Below are positions 23,869-35,985 of a stretch of DNA of 64,000 bases, one piece after another; within the stretch, counting starts at the first letter, position 1; every line of letters begins with the position of its first letter. Position numbers and translations under genes: made by a program. Origin of the DNA: Rallus limicola (Eukaryota; Chordata; Aves; Gruiformes; Rallidae); the NCBI GenBank assembly GCA_022605955.1, contig JAKCOZ010000020.1, positions 3,709,001 through 3,773,000 of the forward strand. Reading direction: 5' to 3'. Below the pieces are notes generated by a model. The model saw nothing but the letters and a program-made list of their open reading frames with translations. It ran no database searches and was not told the origin of the DNA.

Positions 23869-26800
23869 GCTTAGCCTGCACTCAAGGACAACTGGAGACT
23901 CTTGAAGCCATAATGAACAGAGTGAAGTCTTGAGAGGTCAACAAAGTACTGAGGTCCTTACACATACTGCAGGTATCAGTGGGAAGATTCTGGGATGTAT
24001 CAAAAGAAAACCAGCTGTAGGTGAAGGCCAGGGGCAACAGCTTGTTTCTGGATGCAGATATTAAGGTTATGATAGACTTAAACCAAGAAAGCACCCACAA
24101 GATAAGACAGGTCAATACATTTGTAACTCTCATTGTACTTATTCCTTCTCTGTGTGAGGATTACAGATCAGCATAAGTCATGTTCCCTTTCTCATCTCCT
24201 GAGAAGTCTTTTTTTTCCCCTTGATGACTCTCCCCAAAAGTCATTTCAATTCATCCAACTGCAGCCAGCTACTAACTGCAGGGTTGAAAATCATTTTGTT
24301 TCAGCTTGATGCAGCAGAAAAGCACCAGACCTAAATAGCATATGACAGGGAAGAACACAAGCACCTGATTTAGGGTTGCACTGGCTTCAGCAGCAACAAA
24401 GGATTCGCCTTCTGAAAATGCTGAAGCAGCTACTCCTAACACTGCCTGTATCAGACTAATAACATTCAGAATGAAATGTTGGGTAAACAAGTGCATGCAT
24501 GGATTGGTGAAGACACACAGGGCATCCCCTGCAAACTGACTTGAAGTGATACCACAGAACCTTGATCATGCCCTCCTTGGATCTCCAACCTGCAATCCCA
24601 TTTCTGTTTATAGTTAAAGACATCTCTAGAGAAGAGTCTTAGGCTGCAGAGATAAGGTTGGAAATGCCATGAGGATATTATAATAGTTCAAATAGCAGCC
24701 ACTGAATAAAAAGGTAATATACAGCATTATACATCCCTCCCACTCCCTTCTAATTTAGGGGCATCTGGTTCCTAAATTTCTGATGCTCAGGACTGGCAAA
24801 GTGGCTTCCCATTCTTTTTTTGGAGCCAAAGAAAATCAGCGTGGGCTTGTGGAGATCCTTTGCTACATTTCCATGCTATTCCACAGAGAACTTCTGGAAA
24901 TAGGTGAGAAAACTTGATGTACAGGCTTCCTCTTGTCATAGTAACCACCAGGCTGTCATTGTGAAGGATGCTTTAGTACTGGCCCCTATCTACCAGAAAG
25001 CTGATGAGATTGCTCAGCAGCTGCAGAAGGTAGTGCTACTGGGCTTGGACATTACATATGCCAGTCTATTTAATGCCTTAGCAAACCTCTACCCATCTCC
25101 TAAGCCATTTGTTTCCTTATTTGAAAGGCCTTAGATAAAATCACTAAGAGTTATGGGATATACAACAACCAAGGATATAGAGAAATGACAAGTACAAAGA
25201 GAGGAATATGAATAATATACAGAAGAGACCATTACTCTATGTACTGAGGGAAAGTGTTTCTGCTCCTTACAAAAGGAAGGATTTATCTTCCCCTGATCAG
25301 AGGTGACAAAGCTAGAATGTTAATGCTAGAAAAACACAGGGAGGGCAGGAAGAAGGGTGCCAGCAATTTCCCTTTGATTTCATCAGCCGATCATGCAATT
25401 ATACATTTATTTTTTTGTGAGTAGCAGACACTTGCACACTTGGAGTATCCCACGGGAGAGACAAATTACTAAGCCACACAGATCTTTCTACCAAGTTCTA
25501 CACATATTTCAGTCAAGTAAGACATCAATGCTCTTGATCTCCTGTCCTTAAGGCCTGACATAGCTCGTGTTACTGACTTTACAGGGGACAAGATTGGTCA
25601 TGAGGTACTAAGTCTTCTCTCAGTGCCCGAAGTTTCATGCAGACATAGTTCAAGACCAGCTCTGATTCTGCCTCGCTGCGGATAGAGTCAGGTCTTTAGT
25701 ACCTAAACTCCCTTAAAAATACAGTACCTTCTCTCCATCTATCACTAAGCCTTCTTCTCCCTTGCTCCACCCCATGTGTCCCTGAGAACTTGCAGCTGGG
25801 GATACTCATTAGCTCCCAACAACATCTACCACACCAGAAAACATCACAGAGAAGCAATCGCAATACTTCTACACCAAAGCTAGCTCATATGCACCCACAA
25901 TATGTCCTGCTTTAATGCTCACAGTGCTGATTTGAATGTAAATGTAACCATGTCAGCATAAACACATTTCCAGCAAACACAGAGGTGATAAGGCACCACA
26001 AACAAGACTAGAGATTGGACCATATCATTATTATAAGCAGAAATTTCAGACTCAAGAGGAAAGTTAGAATCCCTGCTGTTGTACTACGCATTATGAGTTT
26101 GTTCATATCCCAAAAAGCTTTGATAAAGGGAAAAGGAAAGGGAACTTTCACACCATAAACTGCTGGAAGAGCCCTGATTTTGTTTTACCTATTTGTACAT
26201 GGAACTGAAAACTTATCACAACCCCACAGACCAGTTGTTTTGGTTACTGGCAGGCAAAGTGGGTGCTAATTTTCAGCCCAGAGAACACTAGGCTCATATT
26301 AACAATACACTTGCATTACAGGAGCAAAGCTACCATATAGTTAGTACACAGAAAGTGTGCCAGCCTTGCAATAAACCAGTATTGCTGTGCTGTAATACCA
26401 AAGTATCCACAGTAGAATGCTGGTCCACAAGATCATTTGTGGCTTTACTTTATGCTGGGAGGCTATTTTCCACCTTTTAATGATATTTTAAGGCCATCCT
26501 TTCAGCACAGAAGCAGTTTGTCTCATATTTTGCTACTTCAAACATTTAATATTGTTACTGGAAACTAGTAAAGTACCTGAAAAATCTCACAAAATTAATG
26601 CTGAATTACATATTGAAGTCAGGTATGGAAGCTTAAGACACCCTCCCTAGCACCATGTAGACACATCTGAGATAGAGGAGTGGACTACAGGATTGGCTTC
26701 TTCATCAGCCAGCTGAAATACAGCATGCTTTTAGTTGTCATCTAATTTAGTCTTTCACTACCAACCTGCTCCCTTAATCCAATTTTACTAATTTTTAAGA

Positions 26801-27419
26801 ACCTTTGCCCTCCTAATCCTATTATATTGATGATTTTAAAAAAGATTCTGCTGCAAGCGATTCAGCAAACAAACACTACCCCTGCCACCTGCTTCCTCTC
26901 CTCCTTCCCCCTGCCAAAACGATGACTTTCCACATCGACCCCTGAAAATTCCTCAGTAGTTTGGAATTTCTTTGGAAAGAGATGCTTTCTGCAGCTCTTC
27001 TAACTGGAATTTCCCAGCCTCTGTAAGGGTGGCGTTTGGAAGACCAATGACCTATTTTTTATTTTTTATTTATACCTCTGCTATTCTCCAAGCTTAAGGC
27101 CCCAGGATGAATGTGTCTTCCCAGTGCATGCTGGATCCTCTATTGGCTAATGACATTTGTCTAAAGCTTCTGGTAAAAACAAGGACTGTGAGCTGAGCTG
27201 CAGTAATACCAAGGGTAATGCGAGGTTCACAAAGGCAATAAATCCATCACGCAAATGGTAGTGGGGAGATTTACTTTTCAGTGATAAGGTAGAGAGTTGA
27301 GAACTGGGAGGTTATGAAATCATTACTGGATGGGAGAGGGGTTTAAAAGAACAAAATTGCTGAATTTATAACATTTGTATTAAAACTTTCAACAAATGAA
27401 TGAGGGAAGAAAAGCAGGG

Positions 27420-27690
27420 AAATAGTATTTTTATTCCCCTGGCTGAATATTCATAGTGTATTTTAATTATTAGGATTTGCTCCTTGTATACATGTTAAAT
27501 GAGGATTCACAGCAGCCATAAATAACGTGAACCTTACAAAACTATGAAGTCATCTTGCAGAGGCGGAACAAAGCCTGTGAACTGATCTGTGCCTTTATTG
27601 TGATTTCCATATGAGAATGAAAAGGCTGCTTTCACAGACAAGGCCGAGGCCTACGGGCACACAGCCTGAAAAATAACACCACCTTTTCAT
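27420..27690. promoter_or_regulatory. Candidate conserved non-coding block
   Basis: An AT-rich half (gaatattcatag, tttaattattagg) is followed by a half that keeps CpGs unusual for the neighbourhood (taacgtg, ggcgga, gccgagg, tacggg). It is single-copy, with no open frame and no repeat. Such a mix is common in conserved regulatory elements, but this is a weak inference from composition. Confidence 0.25.
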
Positions 27691-30600
27691 CTGTAATCTG
27701 AACAAATTTAATGTAGAAGCTATTGATGGAAAATGAACTTAGAACCTCACATTTCTATTTTTTCCAGGCTAGGACTGCACTTTAAGTCACAGGCTTTATT
27801 AATGGAATAAGTGCGTTTGTCTCTTGCAGGCCTGAAAAATAAAGCACCGAGAAGTAACATATGGAATTTGCCTTGGGCAAGAGATTTTCTTCTGGTATTG
27901 CTGTTTTTCTACTAAAATTGAAATCATGGCATGAGTGCACATGTTCCTGTAAAGTGTTTCACAAGGGGTGACCTAAAATAGAGGCACCCAAAAAAAATCA
28001 CAGATGCTTTTTGTAATATTGCTAATCTGAGCTGTTTAAATACAATGATCTAGGATCCCAAAATTCATGGCATGTCGAGGGTATATTTTAATTTCCTTCC
28101 AAGTTCTCAATTTTTGAGTCTTTCCTTTCAAGTCAAATTCTTGGGAAATTTCTCAGACTTTCCTCTGTAAATAGAAGGGATCAAAACTTCATCTTATAAT
28201 AGGAAATTTCACTTGTTCTGTCATCCCACAATTGCAGTAGGGGATGCTCCTATAAAATAACCATCAGGATTGAAATACTGCAGGAAATTGTGACAGTTAG
28301 CAACATATTAAAGCATGGCAGGTGCAGACTTAAAATTCTACAAAGTCCATGGATCTTGTCTTCAGGCGAATTAAATAACTGTGAGGGGGTGTCACAGTAG
28401 TTCCTTGGTTATTATCACATGTCTTAGAGAGCCTGTATTGATTTAAACCTTCCCATTAGTACATCTTAGGCCTCTGAACCCCTGCTCTAAGATTCAAAGA
28501 TACAAAGCTATCAGTATCTCTTCTGCTGTAGGCACTTCTCTGCCTTAATTTCCCCATGTTCCTGTAGGTAGAATTTCACTACCTGACCTCAGAGCTTCCT
28601 TGCAGTCTTTCAGTCAGTATTAGTAAAGAGCTTTAGGGCAGATGAATGATAAGCACTGTAAGTACAAGGACTACAAAGAGCCTCAGGGACTGAGATTACC
28701 TTTACTTCTGAACATCTTTGATGCAAAATCCTGAACAAGCAACACAGCTGTCTCAGTAAAAATCTATCATCTCCCATTCTCATCCCAGTACTTTGCTTAG
28801 TCTGAAAATGAAGAGCGGGGAAAATCCAGTGTAAAGGTCATGACATCCACGACAGCTCCTCTTGAAGATGGCGGTGCAATGGCTCTGCCCAAGCAAACAG
28901 TTTCACTTCCACTGAGCTTATTGTGATTTCAAACTCGCAGTATCAACAGTTGCAAAGGAAAGTGCTTTTTGGTTTCTTGTTTTACACTTTCAGAGTGGCT
29001 GATTGAAAATGTAGGTATGGAAAGAACTAAGAGTCTCTGAAATGCTGCAGAACAGGAATGTTTTACAACAAACAGTCTGACAGAATATCAAGCCACTTAG
29101 AGCTGCAGTACACATCACCATTCTATCTCTTCACTTGCACACAGTGATCCACAAGCCCTATAGATACTGCCTCTGTGGTTTTCCCCACAAAAATTAAAAG
29201 GAGAACAAATGGATAACTTTCCAGCTTCAGTTTTCACTGGGAATCAGTTATCCTAAGAAGGATATCTTTGAAGAATTATTTCTTCAAAGACCATGAGTTA
29301 AAAATATATGTTTTCTTTTTACAAGATGGGTGCTAGGAATCGTAATCTAAATATCTACCATGGATCTCAATACCTACCTACCACATCTTTTGCATGTGTT
29401 GAACAGAGCCACATGTCTCATGGTGTGTTCCTAATTTAGAACCAAGCTGTGAGACAGCTCTGAGCACACAGATATGCCACAGAATGGCATCAAAGGCCAT
29501 AGCAGTGCTGGAGTTACATCAGAAATGCAATATATCTGTGCAGATTTGCCCTACCACTCAGGACAGTGAGATATTCTTAGGTAAAGTGTTGTGTTAGAAG
29601 AGTTCAGTTTTCAAGGTCTGAAAACCTGCATAGAAACGCACTGAGCAGAAACAGCAAGGGTTAGAGTGGCAAAAATCCTCCACTCCAAAGTAAGCAGAAA
29701 AAACAGGGTTTTGGAACAGTTCAGCCCCTAGGAAATGATGTAAGGTTTCATGAAGAAACACCAGATATACCACACTGTCATATTTACAAGTTAAGAGAAT
29801 CCCATGTAGCATCAGTAAAATCCGTGTGTTATCTAACACCAAGAAAGAATACTTGTCTCTGCTGATGCATAACCTGTAAGAGAACAACTTAACAAGGAAA
29901 AAAGTTGGGATAGATGTTTTACTCACCAAGGTTTCATAATTCCTGGTTCTAATAAAATACAGAAAAATATTCCCCCACCCCCTTCTTTCCATTGTTAGCA
30001 TCAGATTCCTCAAGAAACATGGAAACATCTAGCATGGAACCCATGTGATGATTCCTATAAACTCCTAAACATCAGGAACTTGAGTTTATACCATGTGTGC
30101 ATGGTACATGTGGTACCTTGTGTAGCAACAGCAAATGTACCTTGTGAACTGGAAAGTATAAAAACCAAAATAATCTAATCTGTAAATGTTTTGGCAGCCA
30201 AATATGTTTTGCATAAACTCCAGATTCCATGGGTGCATATCACTATGTGAAGGGACATGTGCAGTTCTTCTGAATCTGAAGCACAAAATAATAATATTAA
30301 TTAAATGGAGAAGACAATGATCAACAAAATTTAATAACCCATGTTGTGATTAATGTCTTGTTCCCTTTTGAGAATTTAGGTAATGAATCTAATTTTACAC
30401 TTTGCGTTTTCAACAACGCAGAGATAAAATAAGGGCACGTCTATTACCCTGGTGTAAGATTGACATAGCCTCATAAAATGGTTTGTGATTGTATAAATAG
30501 CATCAAAAAAGATAAAATCAAGAGCATTTAGCACACATAAAATATCCATAGGCAGCTGATATGTTTCTATTCAGAGGGAAGCAGCAATGCAGGCAGAGAA

Positions 30601-30849
30601 CTGGAGGGCATGTTAAGAGGCATGTGCACATTGCAGCATTTCTGTCCTACCTGATGGTGCTTGATAAATCCAATGCATATAAATAAAAAGGAGAGAGAAG
30701 AGAGTACGGGGAATCCTTGGTGCTGATGCTGGCTTTTCATTGCTAAGGTTCTAATTCAACTATGGTTGCTATTAATATTATTTATAGATTATTATCAAAG
30801 GTACAGCACTTGCAGGCAGTAAAAGCATTTTTGTTTATGATCCAAGCCC
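27691..30849. other. Single-copy DNA, nothing recognised
   Basis: There is a 144-codon ATG-started frame on the minus strand (29594-30028) whose product shows no recognisable domain. It is probably chance. An 11-bp inverted repeat with a 4-base spacer lies at 29265-29290. No interspersed repeat is seen. Confidence 0.45.
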
Positions 30850-30985
30850 TGCTAGCACTGTTTTGTAGGGGCAGGCAGCTCAAAAAGGTTGAACAACTCA
30901 CCCAAGGTCACACACTGACTAAATTGAAAATAAAGGAACAGGACATGTAAGACCTGATTTCCTTTCACATGCTGCCTTGAATGCC
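30850..30985 (-). repeat. MIR-type SINE, degenerate
   Basis: Read on the minus strand, the segment runs gaaatcaggtcttacatg, then tcagtgtgtgaccttgggtg, then gttcaacctttttgag. This follows the body of MIR/CORE-SINE elements (acctgggtt, then gtgtgaccttgggcaag, then cttaacctctctg). The most conserved core, ccaaggtcacac on the + strand at 30902-30913, is intact. MIR-type SINEs are tRNA-derived and ancient in amniotes. The copy is decayed and inactive. Confidence 0.65.
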
Positions 30986-33900
30986 ACAAAATCTAATGTT
31001 ATCAAGTGACTGGTTTGTATATTTGTGTTGGGAGTCTGTCCACTTTCAGCAGGAAATATCTCCTACTTATTGGACTCGCTGAGCAAAGGTCAAAGAGCAA
31101 ATAAATGACAGAGTTAAAGCAAGGCCACTCTACTTCAGCTATGAAATGCCTGGGTGAGATGCTATTGATAAAATTTAAACCTTTCCTTCATCATACTCCA
31201 CAGCCAGGCAAACAGATAAAGATTTCAGGTCAGAGGCATTTCCCAAACCAATTGTGCAATCCCAGACACAAACAAATAGTGAAAGCTGAGCTTTCTGATA
31301 GCTCTGTCAGTCCAGAGTATTTACCTATTTATTTTTTTTTGGGTTACAACCTATACTGACATGGTAATTTTCTCTCTTATTCTGCAAGTCACTCAATTTA
31401 TGAAACTGTCAGTCCTTCATGACACCTGCAGCAACTTTTATAAGATGGAGATCCATTTTTTTTTTCTGTGTGTCAAAGTGAAATATTTTGTGAATGTCGT
31501 TGGATGGCGTTGCATTTCCAAAAAAGCTTTAGGAATCAATTCCCCTCCCCATGTCAGGGTGGGATATACTTAATGAATGACACAGAATATGCCCAACTTG
31601 TTGATGAGCCTCTAACTCACGTAGAGTAAAATTCCCTCCCTAACACATTGCCAGCCTGAAGCCCCTATTCATCATTTAAACTCCCAAATCATATTTTCAA
31701 GACTGAAGTAGCACAGAAACTTTGCATTTTTCACTTAGTTTCTTAATGAATTATTGCATTAATGGGTGCAAACATGATAGCCAAGCATACAGGCTTCTCA
31801 ACAGGGCTTCTGGGCAGACAGTTCCAACCACTGAGAATGTGTGACCTCTCCAGTGTTGAGCTCAAAACGCTGTTTGCTTTTGTGGTAAGACATGATTTGA
31901 ACTCAGATACGCAGATGATTGAAACTCAGTTAATTTTTCCTGCCTTTTCATTATTATAAGGGATGGTCTAGCTTGCTATTTTTGACTTGGTACTCAAAAG
32001 CTGGTCTTGAATAGCTTATCATGTCCAATCCCTTAAATAGATCTAACTTAGAAGAAGTTGACAGTCTCAGCAACTCAGATCATGTAAACAAAGGTATTTG
32101 AGAGATAAAACCAAGCAGCCCACATTAATTAGCAGCTATTTACTCCTTTCAATAAGCAAACACATAAAAATGAAACCTGGAAGTCGTTCCATCATCACAA
32201 ACCATGTTAACCTCAGATTACAGAGAAGCTTGCAAGCTATATTTCTTGGCACTTTCTGCATGCACGTAGGCAGACTGTTTTCTAAAGAGCTGAACCGAGC
32301 GTATAAGCATTAGCTAATTAGATTTCTTGCCACCACTATAATATCAGAAACACTTAGAAGTCAGATAAAGGTAAGGTTAAACCACAGAGCCAGGTCCTAT
32401 GAGACCTGTGCATCAAACAGAGCTCTACCACAGGCTGCTCGTGCAATTGCTGGACTTTTCTTGCATATCTGCTCCATCACAGCATTTTTTCCAGCTCTTG
32501 TAGGTAGGTTTTTTGTTCTGTAGTATTATATGCCCAGAGGCAGCAGTCACAATCAAAACACCAGACAAAGTGGTATATGGAGGACTTTCTACCTGTGCAT
32601 GAAAGTGACAAGTCCAAAAAGCATGGAGTGCTGCACCGTGCCAAGAGAGATGAACTGCTCTGTCTGCTTGAGTCTGCAGGAGAGCTGCAAACTCAACTCC
32701 CTATTTCCCCTGTCCCTACCTGCCAACAATCAGAAAGTCCAGAATGCCTTAGATTTGCCACACATAGATGAATTACCTGTGCAGTACACCTGATGCCTGG
32801 TACAGGCATGTCTCTTGTGCATGCACATGTAAAACCTGCACACACAGAGCAACGCTTATCTAGGAAGCATAAAAAGCTATTAAGAACCATCTCCTATCAT
32901 CCATACAATTAAATCTCCTAAGTGGTTGCTTAATGCTTTGATAGAGGTAGAATAGGAAAGCAGTAGGAATGTAGAAACCTGTAAAGACAGTAGCCTTCCA
33001 CTCCTGACTAGTAGAGGTGAGTTGTACCTCTAAGCCTTTAAGTGCAGCATCATTTTATTGTCATTATTGTCAGGGATAATCTTTCAGGAGCCAAAAGAGA
33101 AGTACAAACTAGTCTCACTAATTTGCAATTCACTGAAGAAGCCAAAAAGGCACTACTGAAGGGAAGAGACAGCTAGGCTATCCTAGTTCTCTTCTTTACC
33201 TTCAAGGAATGGTTGAGAAGAAAGAATAAATGCAATCTGAGCATAAGGAAGCCAAGCCTCCAAACCAGACATATGCCTGCCTCTCATTAGAGTTCCTGGG
33301 AGATGTAAGCAAGCATCTGTCAGGAGAACCAGACCCTATGAAAAAGTAGAGATATAAAATCCCGGATCACTTCAGAGAGGCAATAAAAACAATATGGAAA
33401 ATTTATAACAATCAAGTGTAATTGTTCAAAGGTAACTGCTTCAAGGACTCTTACGAGGCTTGTAAAGGTTTCTCAGATGATAAAAAAGCCCCACCATTTT
33501 TAAGATAGGATAATTTAAAGCACTATTCAGCACAGCTTTGCAGAAAAATGGGATGCTAATGGTTGTGTTGGTTGCTGACCTGCTAATATAAATTTAAAGA
33601 GAAAGTGCTCTTTGTGGTGAAATATTTTATTTATTTTTGCACAAAGCATTTTTTTTTTAACAGAACATCACTTCAATCAATTTAAATTCAGAAGTTAAAG
33701 GCTAAAAATTAAGTTTGCATGTGCTAAACCAACAGCTTTACTGGGCTGGGTGCAAGTAGACATTTACTGTCTCGATCTATGACACTTCCAGAGCTTTATG
33801 CAAGAAAGGTATGACATCCATACTGGTCTGAGCATTGCAGCTTGGCATGTTTATAGTTCAGAAAGCTCATCTTTGATCAAACGGGTCAGGGAAGCTATAC

Positions 33901-35699
33901 ATTTGGCAGTCAGAGCTGGGGACTGTGAATGATGTGGTCTAGTCCTTTTCTCTGTTATTTACCAACCCTCAAACCAAGTTGTTTTACCTTTTTATGCACT
34001 GGTCTCCCCTTTCAGTACAACAAGCATGAACATAACTTTAAATACTAAAGAGCTATGCTACTAAGGCTTAAAAGAATACATTTAATTTTTAATTGAAAGT
34101 CATTACAATGCTGCCTAACCAAAATTAGAAAATGATCATTGTTTGCAAAAGCCCCAGCCCATTCTGAATTCTGCTGTATTCTTGGAAACCACATTATCAC
34201 CTAGAAAGCAGTTTTACAGGTCTATTTTACAGGTTATATATAACATAATTCCTAGCTTCAGGAGATTTAAATTTAAGGTATTTTCCCCTTGAAAGCAGTA
34301 ATTTCTCTCTGAATAATTTCTTAGTCTATTCATTTATTTCAGAACTTTTCTCTGTTATTAACAATGCATCACTTAAGCTCATTTTTGTTTGAATCATAAC
34401 AGAATTGGGCCAGGTGTCTATGCCTTTATCTAATAAATGTCTTGCTTCAGTACATAAATATATAAATATTACCAGAAACCAGCACAACAGCTATTTATAT
34501 TAAAAAGAAAAAAAAAAAAAAGTAGTAAATATTTTGGGATAAAATATTCATCGCTGGGAAGGAACATCAATACTGAGGGCATAAAACATACAATGGGTCT
34601 TTTACAGCAGGTTTATTTGCAATAACATAGTTGTCATGTTTACTTGTTTATGCTTCCTTTGAATTGTCTGAAATTGCTGCTGGAAAATATTAAAGCCAAA
34701 AAAGGTAATTACAATCACCAAGCCTTGTCAGCAATGATTCAGAGAAACAGAGCAAACCTGCAAATTTTAACAGCTTAATTCAAGTTCAGGCCACAAAGAG
34801 CAGCATAAACCACAGGCACATTTGCTGGCCAAGCAACAAGGGATGGGGAAGCCAGACAGTGGCTCTCTGCAGAACAGTCAGCGTGCTGCAGAAGAGGTGT
34901 CAAGGTGTGCAGGTATTTCAGGGAGCCTTCCACAGCGCCTGTTCCTGCCTAGTGAGCAAGGCCAGAGGATGATGTACAGGGTGTTGTGTGTGGGCACTGT
35001 TGCCAGCTTTGGGAATAGGCCCTATGAATGGAAAAATCAGGCAGGTGCAGATTCACCAGGGAAGCTGAGGGAGCCTTTGTCTCTCCATCAGCACAAGCTG
35101 ATGTGGTTTTAGCTACGCAGTTCCCTCTTCACCAGGGTGTGTGGCCCAGATGCACAGCCCTCTTTTCACCAGAACTCCTGTGTGACACAACTAAGTCCTG
35201 GATAACTTAGGACCAACATCCCAAAGGGCTTTGCAGGGAGACAAAAGCCTGTCATTTTCTGCCACAGAGCGAGGCTTTTATGTGCTGTCGGGTTTTTGAC
35301 TGAACTACTTAAAATTAGAAACACAGAAAGCTAGAGAAAAGATACTGAGATCATTAAATCTTTATAGGCACTTTAAAATTCTATTGACAAGAAGTAATAG
35401 AGGTTAAAAAAAGGATGGAGAAGTGGTAGCCAACAGGCATTGTATCACAGCTGAAAGCACGAAAGGGTCAGAATTATTTGCAGAAGTTGCTGGTAATACC
35501 TGGTCTGGTTTAATTTGCTGTTCTACTTTTTATACTAATTGGTAAAAGAAAAGATGATGTATTAAGGTAGTACTTAAGAGACCCATATTTTATTACAGTT
35601 AGCTTTATGCTCTTTTATTGATTTTGTACATCTACACTCAACATTCCCCTTCCTCCTTCTCCAGATCCCCTTTCTCATTAGTATTCTTCCCTCAGTATC
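30986..35699. other. Single-copy DNA with a GC-richer patch
   Basis: Mostly AT-rich unique sequence with an A14 run at 34508-34521. The patch 34820-35200 is noticeably richer in GC than its flanks and has open frames of up to 96 codons on the + strand, without domain or splice evidence. It could be a decayed repeat, part of a non-coding transcript, or nothing. Confidence 0.45.
34508..34521. repeat. A14 homopolymer
   Basis: Fourteen consecutive A residues, without an identifiable retrotransposon upstream. Confidence 0.8.
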
Positions 35700-35985
35700 A
35701 CAGCAGAACACAGGCTAAGGGACCTTGGGAGATATCTAGTCCAGTCCCCCTCCTCAAAGCAGGGTCAACACCAAATTCAGACCAGGGTTCTCAGTGCTAT
35801 TTGGTTTTAAAATTCTCCAAGGACAGAAATTCTACAACCTGTCTGGGCCCCCTTTTCAATCTTTCCTCTTCTCCAGGACACACAAGCCCAGGAGTGTCAT
35901 GCTCTCCTCTCAGAGGCTATCAGCACAGGAAACTGATTTTCAGCTCTCTCCAGCCCTAGCCATACCTCCTTGTCTTTTCTGGTAT
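35700..35985 (-). repeat. Old, divergent CR1 LINE fragment
   Basis: On the + strand the segment gives gggaccttgggagatatcta, gtccagtccccctcctcaa and agcagggtcaacaccaaatt. Then come ctccaaggacagaaattcta and caacctgtctggg. This is the reverse complement of an older CR1 subfamily's 3' end. The part from about 35850 (tcttctccaggacacacaag) is ORF2-derived but much diverged. No reading frame remains. Confidence 0.85.

Larger units (their letters stand above)
21331..27419. other. Long single-copy stretch, simple repeats only
   Basis: About 6 kb holds no gene that I can support. It contains a T13 run (22404-22416), a pyrimidine-rich + strand region (about 22560-22790) and a TTTG-rich tract (23817-23868). 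A 76-codon frame at 24904-25134 looks protein-like but starts at GTG, directly after a stop, and matches no family I know. Confidence 0.5.

Noticed and set aside
24904..25134. 76-codon frame with a protein-like composition (VLAPIYQKADEIAQQL)
   Set aside because: It starts at GTG directly after an in-frame stop. I considered a tRNA-synthetase anticodon-binding-like fold but could not match its motifs, and no splice-site evidence supports an exon.
29594..30028. 144-codon ATG-started minus-strand frame
   Set aside because: There is no recognisable domain or neighbouring gene structure. The length is compatible with chance in 64 kb.
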